This document shows, in pieces, positions 1 through 4,768 of a stretch of DNA of 8,637 nucleotides. Positions within the stretch are counted from its first letter, which is position 1; every line of letters begins with the position of its first letter. A program made the position numbers and the translations under genes. The DNA comes from an uncultured Ruminococcus sp. (GTDB lineage: Bacteria; Bacillota; Clostridia; Oscillospirales; Ruminococcaceae). The notes beneath the pieces were generated by a model. That model did not search any database, was not told the DNA's origin, and was given only the letters and a program-made list of their open reading frames with translations. The stretch is taken from positions 1-8,637 of the forward strand of contig CALGTV010000107.1 in assembly GCA_937902395.1 (NCBI GenBank), read 5' to 3'.

Positions 1-7
1 TCCTTTC
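1..7 (-). promoter_or_regulatory. Probable ribosome binding site of a gene beyond the left edge
   Basis: On the minus strand the window ends in GAAAGGA, about 30 nt after the stop codon of the small exported-protein gene. The same kind of sequence (AAAGGAG, AAAGGG) precedes other genes of this cluster by 8-9 nt. The likely reading is that another gene of the operon starts just outside the window. The start codon itself is not visible. Confidence 0.45.
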
Positions 8-37
8 ACTAAATATGCTGCTTAATTTTGGCAAGGT

Positions 38-373
38 TTAATTGGGGGAGCAATATATCACAATTGTTTTATCTTCATTGAGATTTGTGTAATTTATAGT
101 AGTTTTAAGCGCATTTTCAGCGTTATCATCAAGAGACATAACAGCCTTATATCCCGGAATAATCGGATTTGTGATTTGTACATCTATATCCGAACCCTGT
201 GCATAAACTGCTTTATAAGAGTCATAAGCAGGCGAATCGTCGGAAAATTTATATTCTACTGAAATTGTATAATATGTATCTGCAAAGCTTATAGTTGCGG
301 AGATTCCTGCAACTGCAACTAAAGCTATTACTGCAAACAGGAGAATTACAGCTTTTTTGATTCTTGTACGCAC
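38..373 (-). CDS. Small exported protein, possibly MucBP-like
   Basis: This encodes 111 residues. A basic N-terminus (RTRIKK) and a hydrophobic stretch at about residues 8-29 end in ISFA, a conventional signal-peptidase site before DTYYT. The mature part is only about 80 residues and looks beta-rich: a YTISVEYKF strand, then IIPGYKAVMSL and a final TIVIYCSP strand. The IPGY-then-terminal-strand pattern recalls MucBP-type or related surface repeats, but the match is by eye and weak. The start is GTG at 373-371, nine nt after GAGGG; the nearby ATG at 375 is in another frame and soon hits a stop. The gene begins 2 nt after the preceding stop codon, so it is probably co-transcribed with the SipW/TasA-like cluster. 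It has one cysteine, near the C-terminus, and no membrane anchor. I do not know its function; an accessory surface or matrix protein is the best guess. Confidence 0.75.
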   Translation of the reverse strand: MRTRIKKAVILLFAVIALVAVAGISATISFADTYYTISVEYKFSDDSPAYDSYKAVYAQGSDIDVQITNPIIPGYKAVMSLDDNAENALKTTINYTNLNEDKTIVIYCSPN

Positions 374-375
374 AT

Positions 376-1050
376 TTATTCACCCTCTTTAATGTGATTT
401 TTGAATAAATCTTCCGCTGTATAGCCATCTGCCGCCTGTATCATATATCCACGGAAGCTTATACTGAATTTGTTTTCAGCGGAAAAACTCTGACTTACAT
501 AAATTTTATTGTCTTTTATTATTTCGATTCTATTCTTTTTTTCATTTGTATTGACAATGCTTTTGTATGAGTAGATATCACCGCCGTTTTTGCCTGTGAT
601 ATTTTCAATTTTTATCCATTCCTCAGAAACTTCAAAGGTTATAGTATCAGGAACGTTATCTTTTACAACTTCGATATAAAGATAACAGGGGACATCATTT
701 TTTCCGTCCGTGACAACGTAGGGATTTTTCGGGATATCCACTCCCGGAACAACATATTCATATTCGATTCCATTTTCCGTATCATTGCCGAATTTGTAAA
801 TACTGTTTGCAGATATCTTTTCATTCATATCGGAAATTATATCAACCGAGGTTTCTTTCAGCTCAATTCCTGCCATTGCCGCAGCCTTTGCTGATTCCTG
901 TCTGCCGTCGGAAATGGTGTATTTTGCATAAAGACCGCATACCTTGCGAGTTGAAATCATTGTCAGCACAAGAAGAATTCCTGCAATTCTGAAAATCCAT
1001 TTATATGTCAAAGGGTGCGATTTTGCTTTGTCGGAAACTGCTTTCTTCAC
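376..1050 (-). CDS. TasA/camelysin-like secreted protein with SipW-type signal peptide
   Basis: About 224 residues from the chosen GTG start at 1050-1048. An ATG at 1068 is in frame, but it lies at the ribosome binding site itself (ATGAAAGGG); AAAGGG sits nine nt before the GTG, so the GTG is preferred. The N-terminus has a basic stretch, a hydrophobic segment at about residues 18-33, then CGLYA before KYTISDGRQESAKAAA. This matches the SipW-dependent export signal of camelysin/TasA-like proteins, with cleavage expected after A42. The body shows a VPGVDIPKNP segment near residues 101-110 and a late FRGYMIQA segment, both usual in short SipW-dependent proteins. There is no C-terminal anchor. 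It follows the second SipW-type protease gene directly and is a likely substrate of it. The role is probably a minor fibre or matrix subunit (inference). Confidence 0.8.
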   Translation of the reverse strand: MKKAVSDKAKSHPLTYKWIFRIAGILLVLTMISTRKVCGLYAKYTISDGRQESAKAAAMAGIELKETSVDIISDMNEKISANSIYKFGNDTENGIEYEYVVPGVDIPKNPYVVTDGKNDVPCYLYIEVVKDNVPDTITFEVSEEWIKIENITGKNGGDIYSYKSIVNTNEKKNRIEIIKDNKIYVSQSFSAENKFSISFRGYMIQAADGYTAEDLFKNHIKEGE

Positions 1051-1069
1051 AAAATCACACCCTTTCATT

Positions 1070-1624
1070 TCATTGATTTTTGATTTTCTTGATTTCTTCC
1101 TTTATCTTCTCCTGTTCATCAATTGCTTTCCGACGCTCCTTATAGTACGGCAATTCAAACAGTACAATTGCACCCATGAGCATAATCAGAAAGCCGGCTG
1201 GAGTTTTCAGAAACATTACAACAGCGCCTGCTTTGCGGATTCTTGCAATTCCTTTGCCTTTGACATACTCTCTCTTTATAGGAGAATCTTCAATATTGTT
1301 TGCATCGCCCTTTGTGATTATTTCATTGCCGTCTATCGAAATTATTCTGTGCATAATCAGTGAATTTTCCGATTGATAAACAACCACATCGCCGATTTTA
1401 TAATCGTCGGATTTTTTTACAATTACTAAATCGTCTACGGAATATTCAGGTTCCATACTGCCTGAAAGCACCGCGGATATGCCGAATCCGAAAGGCATCG
1501 GCATAGCGTTTCCTACCAGTGTTTCCGCATTCCATGAATACAGCGCTATTCCAAGGAAAAGGCTGATAATAAACAGAAGAACTGCTCTTGAAAGTGTTCC
1601 GATTGTTTTTTTAAATTTACTCAT
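1070..1624 (-). CDS. sipW: SipW-type signal peptidase I (second copy)
   Basis: A 184-residue membrane protease that removes signal peptides on the outer face of the membrane. An N-terminal membrane segment (about 14-30) is followed by VLSGSMEPE with the nucleophile S56. MHRI then supplies H92 in place of the lysine of ordinary bacterial enzymes, and KGDANN with D107 precedes a further acidic position at D113. This Ser-His-Asp set marks the ER/archaeal/SipW type. A second membrane segment lies at about 143-158, followed by a charged, probably helical tail rich in Lys and Glu. The ATG overlaps the end of the upstream gene by 8 nt (ATGAGTAA), which suggests translational coupling to the SPKTG protein. 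The downstream gene encodes a SipW-type substrate. It is shorter than, and clearly diverged from, the other SipW copy at 3669-4319, so the two may serve different substrates. Confidence 0.93.
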   Translation of the reverse strand: MSKFKKTIGTLSRAVLLFIISLFLGIALYSWNAETLVGNAMPMPFGFGISAVLSGSMEPEYSVDDLVIVKKSDDYKIGDVVVYQSENSLIMHRIISIDGNEIITKGDANNIEDSPIKREYVKGKGIARIRKAGAVVMFLKTPAGFLIMLMGAIVLFELPYYKERRKAIDEQEKIKEEIKKIKNQ

Positions 1625-2519
1625 TTGATTCTTCGTTTTTGCGGCAATGTCCTGTAAAGAGACATACAGCCGCGATAATCAGCATAAAGCCGAAAATATT
1701 AACTATCAGATTTATTGGCATATTATCGCCTGTTTTCGGACTTTCAAGACCGGCGTCCTCGTCTGCAGGATTGTCATTATATGCCGCCGTTGTATTGATT
1801 CTGATAGTTAATGCAAGGTCATTTCCAACAGCAAGATTTCCGAGCATTGTGTCATATTCATCATTGCCCTGTTCGTAAGGCCATTCCCATTCCAGAGTAT
1901 ATGAGGAAAGTCTGCCAACACCAAGCGCGCCGCTGTCTTTGACATTATTCAGTGAAAGAACCTCTGCTTTTGAGTTCCTGTCTCCGAGAAGATAGTCTCC
2001 GCTGTAATTCGATACCCTTGCTTTTACAGGAATATTATGTTCAGTTCCTGTAATCCATGCTTCCATATTCATAGTATAGTCAAGGGGAACATCGCCGGTA
2101 TTTTCGAGATAAAACTGATATTCACCAGATGTTCCGGGAGCAATAATTTTATCGCTGTTATCAGATGCACCGTTTACTGTCATTTCTCCTGATTCATTAT
2201 CATAGGAAATACGGAATATATCAACATCAGTTTCCGCTTGCCATACAGTATTTTTATCGTAGGTACGGAATGAGGGAGAATCCAGCTTAACTATTTGCGG
2301 CTCATTTGAAGCCTCTGCAAGTTCTGTTTTATCCTGTGTTAAGATTGTAACTTTTGTAGCGCCTATAGATTTTGTCAAAGGTATGATATTTTTCAATTCT
2401 GTCTGGGAATACAAGCTTATTCTGTCGAAAAGAACAGCTAATGAAGCTATTTCACAAAGAATCAGCAGAATGAGCGATATACCGAGCAATTTGCTTTTTC
2501 TACCGTGTTTTAAGTCCAC
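1617..2519 (-). CDS. TasA-like protein with C-terminal SPKTG sorting-type anchor
   Basis: About 300 residues from a GTG start at 2519-2517. The reading frame stays open for 35 more codons upstream, but AAAGGAGG lies about seven nt before the GTG, and the upstream part covers hairpins and encodes a Cys-rich, unlikely peptide. A hydrophobic segment (about 11-31) exports the protein, without the usual TYAKY cleavage context. The ectodomain resembles the upstream TasA-like protein: IIAPGTSG (125-132) against VVAPGT, and LEWEWPY...DTMLGNLAVGN (209-233) against LTWEWDY...DTLLGDLAAGN. The C-terminus has SPKTGD (260-265), a hydrophobic span (about 268-289) and a short polar tail containing RK. This is the layout of a sortase signal, with SPKTG instead of LPxTG. 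It overlaps the next gene by 8 nt. The likely role is a wall-anchored base or tip subunit for TasA-like fibres. No sortase gene is visible here. Confidence 0.85.
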   Translation of the reverse strand: MDLKHGRKSKLLGISLILLILCEIASLAVLFDRISLYSQTELKNIIPLTKSIGATKVTILTQDKTELAEASNEPQIVKLDSPSFRTYDKNTVWQAETDVDIFRISYDNESGEMTVNGASDNSDKIIAPGTSGEYQFYLENTGDVPLDYTMNMEAWITGTEHNIPVKARVSNYSGDYLLGDRNSKAEVLSLNNVKDSGALGVGRLSSYTLEWEWPYEQGNDEYDTMLGNLAVGNDLALTIRINTTAAYNDNPADEDAGLESPKTGDNMPINLIVNIFGFMLIIAAVCLFTGHCRKNEESNE

Positions 2520-2527
2520 AGCTGTCC

Positions 2528-2536
2528 CTCCTTTTC
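2528..2536 (-). promoter_or_regulatory. Ribosome binding site deciding the GTG start at 2519
   Basis: The minus strand reads AAAAGGAGGG and, after a short spacer, GTG GAC TTA AAA. This is the strongest Shine-Dalgarno match in the cluster, and no comparable site precedes the more upstream ATG at 2624. It therefore fixes the start of the SPKTG protein. Confidence 0.8.
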
Positions 2537-2547
2537 TTCGGCATTTA

Positions 2548-2570
2548 CCGCAGTCCGAAAACTCGGGCGG
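2548..2570 (-). repeat. Small GC-rich hairpin ahead of the SPKTG gene
   Basis: Outer arms CCGC/GCGG (2548-2551 and 2567-2570) and inner arms CCGA/TCGG (2555-2558 and 2563-2566) can fold with a 4-nt loop and a 3-nt bulge. It lies between the terminator-like hairpin and the ribosome binding site. No T-run follows it, so it is not a terminator by itself. It might stabilise the 5' end of a processed mRNA. Confidence 0.4.
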
Positions 2571-2574
2571 CTGT

Positions 2575-2622
2575 AAAAACCGAAGTATGTGCAGGCATTG
2601 CCACATATGCCTGCACAACTTC
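2575..2622 (-). terminator. Intrinsic terminator or attenuator inside the operon
   Basis: Positions 2582-2598 and 2607-2622 form a 16-bp stem with one bulged base (2587) and an 8-nt loop. On the minus strand it is followed by GG and five T (2579-2575). It lies about 50 nt after the stop codon of the TasA-like gene and before the SPKTG gene, in the reading direction of both. The T-run is short and delayed by two G, so partial termination is likely, allowing more of the upstream TasA-like mRNA than of the downstream genes. Confidence 0.7.
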
Positions 2623-2629
2623 AATAGGT

Positions 2630-2672
2630 CTAATTATTTATCTGTTAAAAGTAATAAAAATCAAATAATTAG
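2630..2672 (-). repeat. AT-rich inverted repeat at the end of the TasA-like gene
   Basis: CTAATTATTT at 2630-2639 is the exact reverse complement of AAATAATTAG at 2663-2672, with a 23-nt spacer. It overlaps the TAA stop codon (2671-2669). Together with the GC-rich hairpin just downstream it gives the TasA-like gene a structured 3' end. Its role is unknown; mRNA 3'-end protection is possible. Confidence 0.45.
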
Positions 2673-3559
2673 TCAACCTGTGTTACAGTTACTTTAATAT
2701 TGAGATTTGTATTCAAGTTATATTGATTATCCGATGCCTCAACACCATCACCAGCTGTAAGTGCGGAAATATCTCCGCCAGCATTGTTTATTGCAGTAAT
2801 TGCACTATTAACGTTTCCAGCAGCAAGGTCACCAAGGAGAGTGTCAGCCTTGTCAATATTTTCGTCTGTAGCGTTTTCATAATCCCATTCCCAAGTAAGT
2901 TGGAATGTACCTAATTTCGTTGAAAGGTCAGTATTTGCATCATATACAGTTTGTTCGGTGTTAATACCATTAAAAGTGCTGTTCAATTTTTTAATGATAG
3001 TATCTAAATTTCCTGTTGCTATCTCATTATTATTTTGTTTTAATGTGTATTTAATTGGATAGTAAGCTGAAGTTGTGAAAATGTCATTGTCTGCATTATA
3101 AGTATCATCAAATACATCACCGTTAGTCATATTAGGATATGTGCCTTCACCAAGCCATATATCTGATGTATTATCAATTTCGATTTTAACTGCAACATCA
3201 ACCTCTGGAGTACCTGCTATTGCAAATGTAAGACCTTTATCATTCTTTGTACCCGGAGCAACAACATTGTCAGCTTCTTGTCCGGCTTCTGCAAAGGATT
3301 CAACTGTAAGTGTTGTGCCATCTTCTGAATCAGTTGCGTTTTTACCGCCCGGTGTATTGCCGCCGCTAACAGCTTTATATGTAGTATCAAACAGTGAACC
3401 CGAAGCTGTAACAGTTACGCCGAATTTAGCAACTCTTGCTGTATCTTCTGCTTCATCAGAAGTAACATACTTTGCATAAGTACCGCTTACAATACTGGAA
3501 GTGAGCATGGTAGCGATAAGGAGACCGCCAGCCGCTCTCATGGATTTATTTTTTTTCAT
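2669..3559 (-). CDS. TasA/camelysin-like major secreted protein (SipW substrate)
   Basis: About 296 residues from the ATG at 3559-3557. An in-frame ATG at 3577 overlaps the ribosome binding site (ATGAAAGGAG), which is well spaced for the 3559 start, so the shorter form MKKNKSMRAAGG is preferred. A hydrophobic segment (about 9-25) ends in SGTYA before KYVTSDEAEDTARVAKFGV. This is the classic SipW-dependent signal, with cleavage expected after A29. The mature part shows VVAPGT (99-104), TWEWDYE (222-228) and DTLLGDLAAG (239-248), patterns shared with the SPKTG paralogue at 1617-2519. It has no cysteine and no anchor, and is rich in Asn, Thr, Asp and Ala, as expected for a secreted structural protein. 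TasA homologues form extracellular matrix fibres; here it is likely the most abundant subunit, because a terminator-like hairpin follows it. Confidence 0.88.
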   Translation of the reverse strand: MKKNKSMRAAGGLLIATMLTSSIVSGTYAKYVTSDEAEDTARVAKFGVTVTASGSLFDTTYKAVSGGNTPGGKNATDSEDGTTLTVESFAEAGQEADNVVAPGTKNDKGLTFAIAGTPEVDVAVKIEIDNTSDIWLGEGTYPNMTNGDVFDDTYNADNDIFTTSAYYPIKYTLKQNNNEIATGNLDTIIKKLNSTFNGINTEQTVYDANTDLSTKLGTFQLTWEWDYENATDENIDKADTLLGDLAAGNVNSAITAINNAGGDISALTAGDGVEASDNQYNLNTNLNIKVTVTQVD

Positions 3560-3619
3560 ACTAAATACTCCTTTCATAAGGGGTTAAATTATTCCTCCCA
3601 TTTCAGCCAATATCTGACA

Positions 3620-3643
3620 GGGGAGATATTATATCCATTCCCC
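3620..3643 (-). repeat. Hairpin between the first SipW gene and the TasA-like gene
   Basis: GGGGA (3620-3624) pairs with TCCCC (3639-3643); inside, GATA pairs with TATC (3625-3628 and 3632-3635) around a 3-nt loop, leaving CAT bulged. No T-run follows on the minus strand, so it is not a terminator. It lies in the leader of the TasA-like gene and could mark an mRNA processing or stabilising site. The minus strand also contains TATAAT here, but no acceptable -35 box. Confidence 0.4.
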
Positions 3644-3668
3644 GTGTGGCACCGAGGGAAGAATAAAC

Positions 3669-4319
3669 TCATTCATTTTCACTGCTTTCCTTAGAAGCCT
3701 TTTCAGCTTTAAGAGCTTCAAGCTCCGCAAGGAGTGCAGCTGTGTCTTGCTGATTGCGTTTTTCAAAGCGTCTGCGGCGGATAATATCATATCCTACAAG
3801 GAGAATCAAAGGAAGCACAACGCATACTATAAGACCCGTTGTTGTCTGCATAAACATTGCAACGCTGCCCATTCCACGAATCCTGAACTTGTAGCTTCCC
3901 ACAAGCTTGTCCTCAGTTACAGGGAGACGGTCATCAGTATTGTTAGCATCACCCTTTGTATAAAAGGCTGTCTGACCGTCTTTTTCAGTGATACCTACAA
4001 CGCGGTGAGTTAAAATGCTCTGTCCGTTTCCGTCGGGATCAAAAAACGCTATAACATCGTTTTCCTTGACGTCAGCACCGTCAACTTGCTTGACTATTAT
4101 CAAATCACCGCTGCTGATTTCGGGCTCCATAGAACCGGTGAGGACTATAAGAGGACAAAAACCGCCGATTTTCGGAACTTCATCTTTATTAGTATAGCTT
4201 TTTACAATTAATGTGACATTTATAATAAGTATCGGGATGAGGATTATGCAAAGGACAATGCCAATTATAGTAAATATCTTGTTGGAATGAGATGTTTTTT
4301 CTTTTTTATCCTGAATCAT
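3669..4319 (-). CDS. sipW: SipW-type signal peptidase I (first gene of the cluster)
   Basis: A 216-residue membrane protease. The N-terminal membrane segment spans about residues 15-39. VLTGSMEP follows, with nucleophile S63; THRVV provides H105; KGDANNTDD provides D124 and the D129/D130 pair. Histidine in place of the usual lysine makes it an ER/SipW-type signal peptidase I, the class that processes TasA/camelysin-like proteins. A C-terminal membrane segment lies at about 162-178, followed by RRRR and a long charged tail (LLAELEALKAEKASKE) likely to be helical. The start is ATG at 4319, preceded by AAGGAGT about nine nt away. It is the first gene of the minus-strand cluster and stands directly before the TasA-like gene, its obvious substrate. 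In B. subtilis the corresponding gene sits between tapA and tasA. Confidence 0.95.
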   Translation of the reverse strand: MIQDKKEKTSHSNKIFTIIGIVLCIILIPILIINVTLIVKSYTNKDEVPKIGGFCPLIVLTGSMEPEISSGDLIIVKQVDGADVKENDVIAFFDPDGNGQSILTHRVVGITEKDGQTAFYTKGDANNTDDRLPVTEDKLVGSYKFRIRGMGSVAMFMQTTTGLIVCVVLPLILLVGYDIIRRRRFEKRNQQDTAALLAELEALKAEKASKESSENE

Positions 4320-4401
4320 CTGGAAATAACTCCTTGAAATTTAATATTTATTCTTTTAATCATATTATTTTTTAAAAGTCAATAAGTTACAGTAAATACT
4401 C

Positions 4402-4430
4402 ACACTTGTCACAAAATTTGTGAAAAGTGT
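4402..4430. repeat. 29-nt near-perfect dyad upstream of the SipW cluster
   Basis: The arms ACACTT (4402-4407) and AAGTGT (4425-4430) enclose TCACAAA-A-TTTGTGA (4409-4423). Of 14 possible pairs 13 match; only G4408/A4424 does not. It sits 83-111 bp before the SipW start codon and has no T-run, so it looks more like a protein-binding site than a terminator. The factor is unknown. Confidence 0.5.
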
Positions 4431-4454
4431 ATATTGTAGTGTTTGTTTTTGTGC

Positions 4455-4466
4455 ATTTTGCAAAAT
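4455..4466. repeat. Palindrome ATTTTGCAAAAT, copy 1
   Basis: A perfect 12-bp palindrome, identical to the copy at 4520-4531. The two centres are 65 bp apart, close to six helical turns, as would suit a pair of operator sites. The regulator is not identifiable from the sequence. Confidence 0.5.
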
Positions 4467-4519
4467 AGTCAATTAATAGTCTTGATTTCGCGTTTTTCTA
4501 TTAGTATATTGCGTTATGA

Positions 4520-4531
4520 ATTTTGCAAAAT
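4520..4531. repeat. Palindrome ATTTTGCAAAAT, copy 2
   Basis: The second perfect copy of the 12-bp palindrome. A related partial site, CTTTTGCAATG, lies at 4638-4648 and coincides with the possible -35 box (TTGCAA) of the GH9-family gene. Confidence 0.5.
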
Positions 4532-4640
4532 GTATTGAAAATAAATATAGTTAATCTATAGAAAGATGTTTTGACATATATTACAAATTTTGTGTGTTTT
4601 GTTTGGGAAATATTACAAAATTATATATATCTATTTACTT

Positions 4641-4668
4641 TTGCAATGTATTATGATATAATTATAAT
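4641..4668 (+). promoter_or_regulatory. Candidate distal promoter of the GH9-family gene
   Basis: TTGCAA (4641-4646) and a perfect TATAAT (4663-4668) are separated by 16 bp. The -35 box matches the consensus at four of six positions. It would give a leader of roughly 95 nt. In such AT-rich DNA a chance TATAAT is common, so confidence is moderate. Confidence 0.45.
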
Positions 4669-4692
4669 AGATTATTATACGAATTAGTGTAA

Positions 4693-4729
4693 TTGACTTA
4701 TTGAGAATTGCAGTATTTATACTGTAATT
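4693..4729 (+). promoter_or_regulatory. Candidate proximal promoter overlapped by a dyad operator
   Basis: TTGACT (4693-4698) and TATACT (4718-4723) each match consensus at five of six positions, but the 19-bp spacing is long. The -10 box lies inside a 24-nt dyad (4706-4729): AATT, G/T mismatch, CAGTAT, TT, ATACTG, AATT. An operator over a -10 box would fit a repressor, or an activator acting on a promoter with poor spacing. Confidence 0.45.
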
Positions 4730-4752
4730 ATAGATTATATTTTTACATTTTG

Positions 4753-4759
4753 AGAGGGG
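4753..4759 (+). promoter_or_regulatory. Ribosome binding site of the GH9-family gene
   Basis: GAGAGGGG lies nine nt before the ATG at 4769. It supports this start, which opens a standard signal peptide. Confidence 0.75.
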
Positions 4760-4768
4760 TTTAAAAAA

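Larger units (their letters stand above)
4320..4768. other. Divergent AT-rich intergenic regulatory region
   Basis: These 449 bp separate the minus-strand SipW/TasA-like cluster from the plus-strand GH9-family gene. I see no credible gene. The region is very AT-rich and dense in dyads: a 29-nt inverted repeat at 4402-4430, palindromes at 4455-4466 and 4520-4531, a dyad at 4706-4729, and ATATTACAAA repeated at 4578-4587 and 4610-4619 (32 bp apart, about three helical turns). It must hold the promoters of both units. I could not find a convincing -35/-10 pair for the minus-strand cluster. Confidence 0.8.

Noticed and set aside
28..45. A frameshift at the C-run near the end of the small exported protein
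   Set aside because: The other two frames add only 4-10 residues before a stop, with no recognisable domain, so a natural end is the simpler reading.
2520..2624. N-terminal extension of the SPKTG protein to an upstream ATG
   Set aside because: The extension covers the terminator-like and GC-rich hairpins, encodes a Cys/His-rich peptide unlike a signal sequence, and lacks a ribosome binding site. The GTG at 2519 has an excellent one.
4377..4382. Minus-strand TTGACT before the SipW gene as a -35 box
   Set aside because: The nearest good -10 (TATGAT) is only 12 bp away, and hexamers at normal spacing match poorly, so no promoter is called.
4409..4423. CRP/FNR-type operator
   Set aside because: The half-sites are in the reverse order (TCACAAA...TTTGTGA rather than TGTGA-N6-TCACA) and the spacer does not fit.
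4571..4599. TTGACA at 4571 as a promoter -35 box
   Set aside because: The hexamer is perfect, but 16-18 bp downstream lies GTGTTT-like sequence with no acceptable -10 box.
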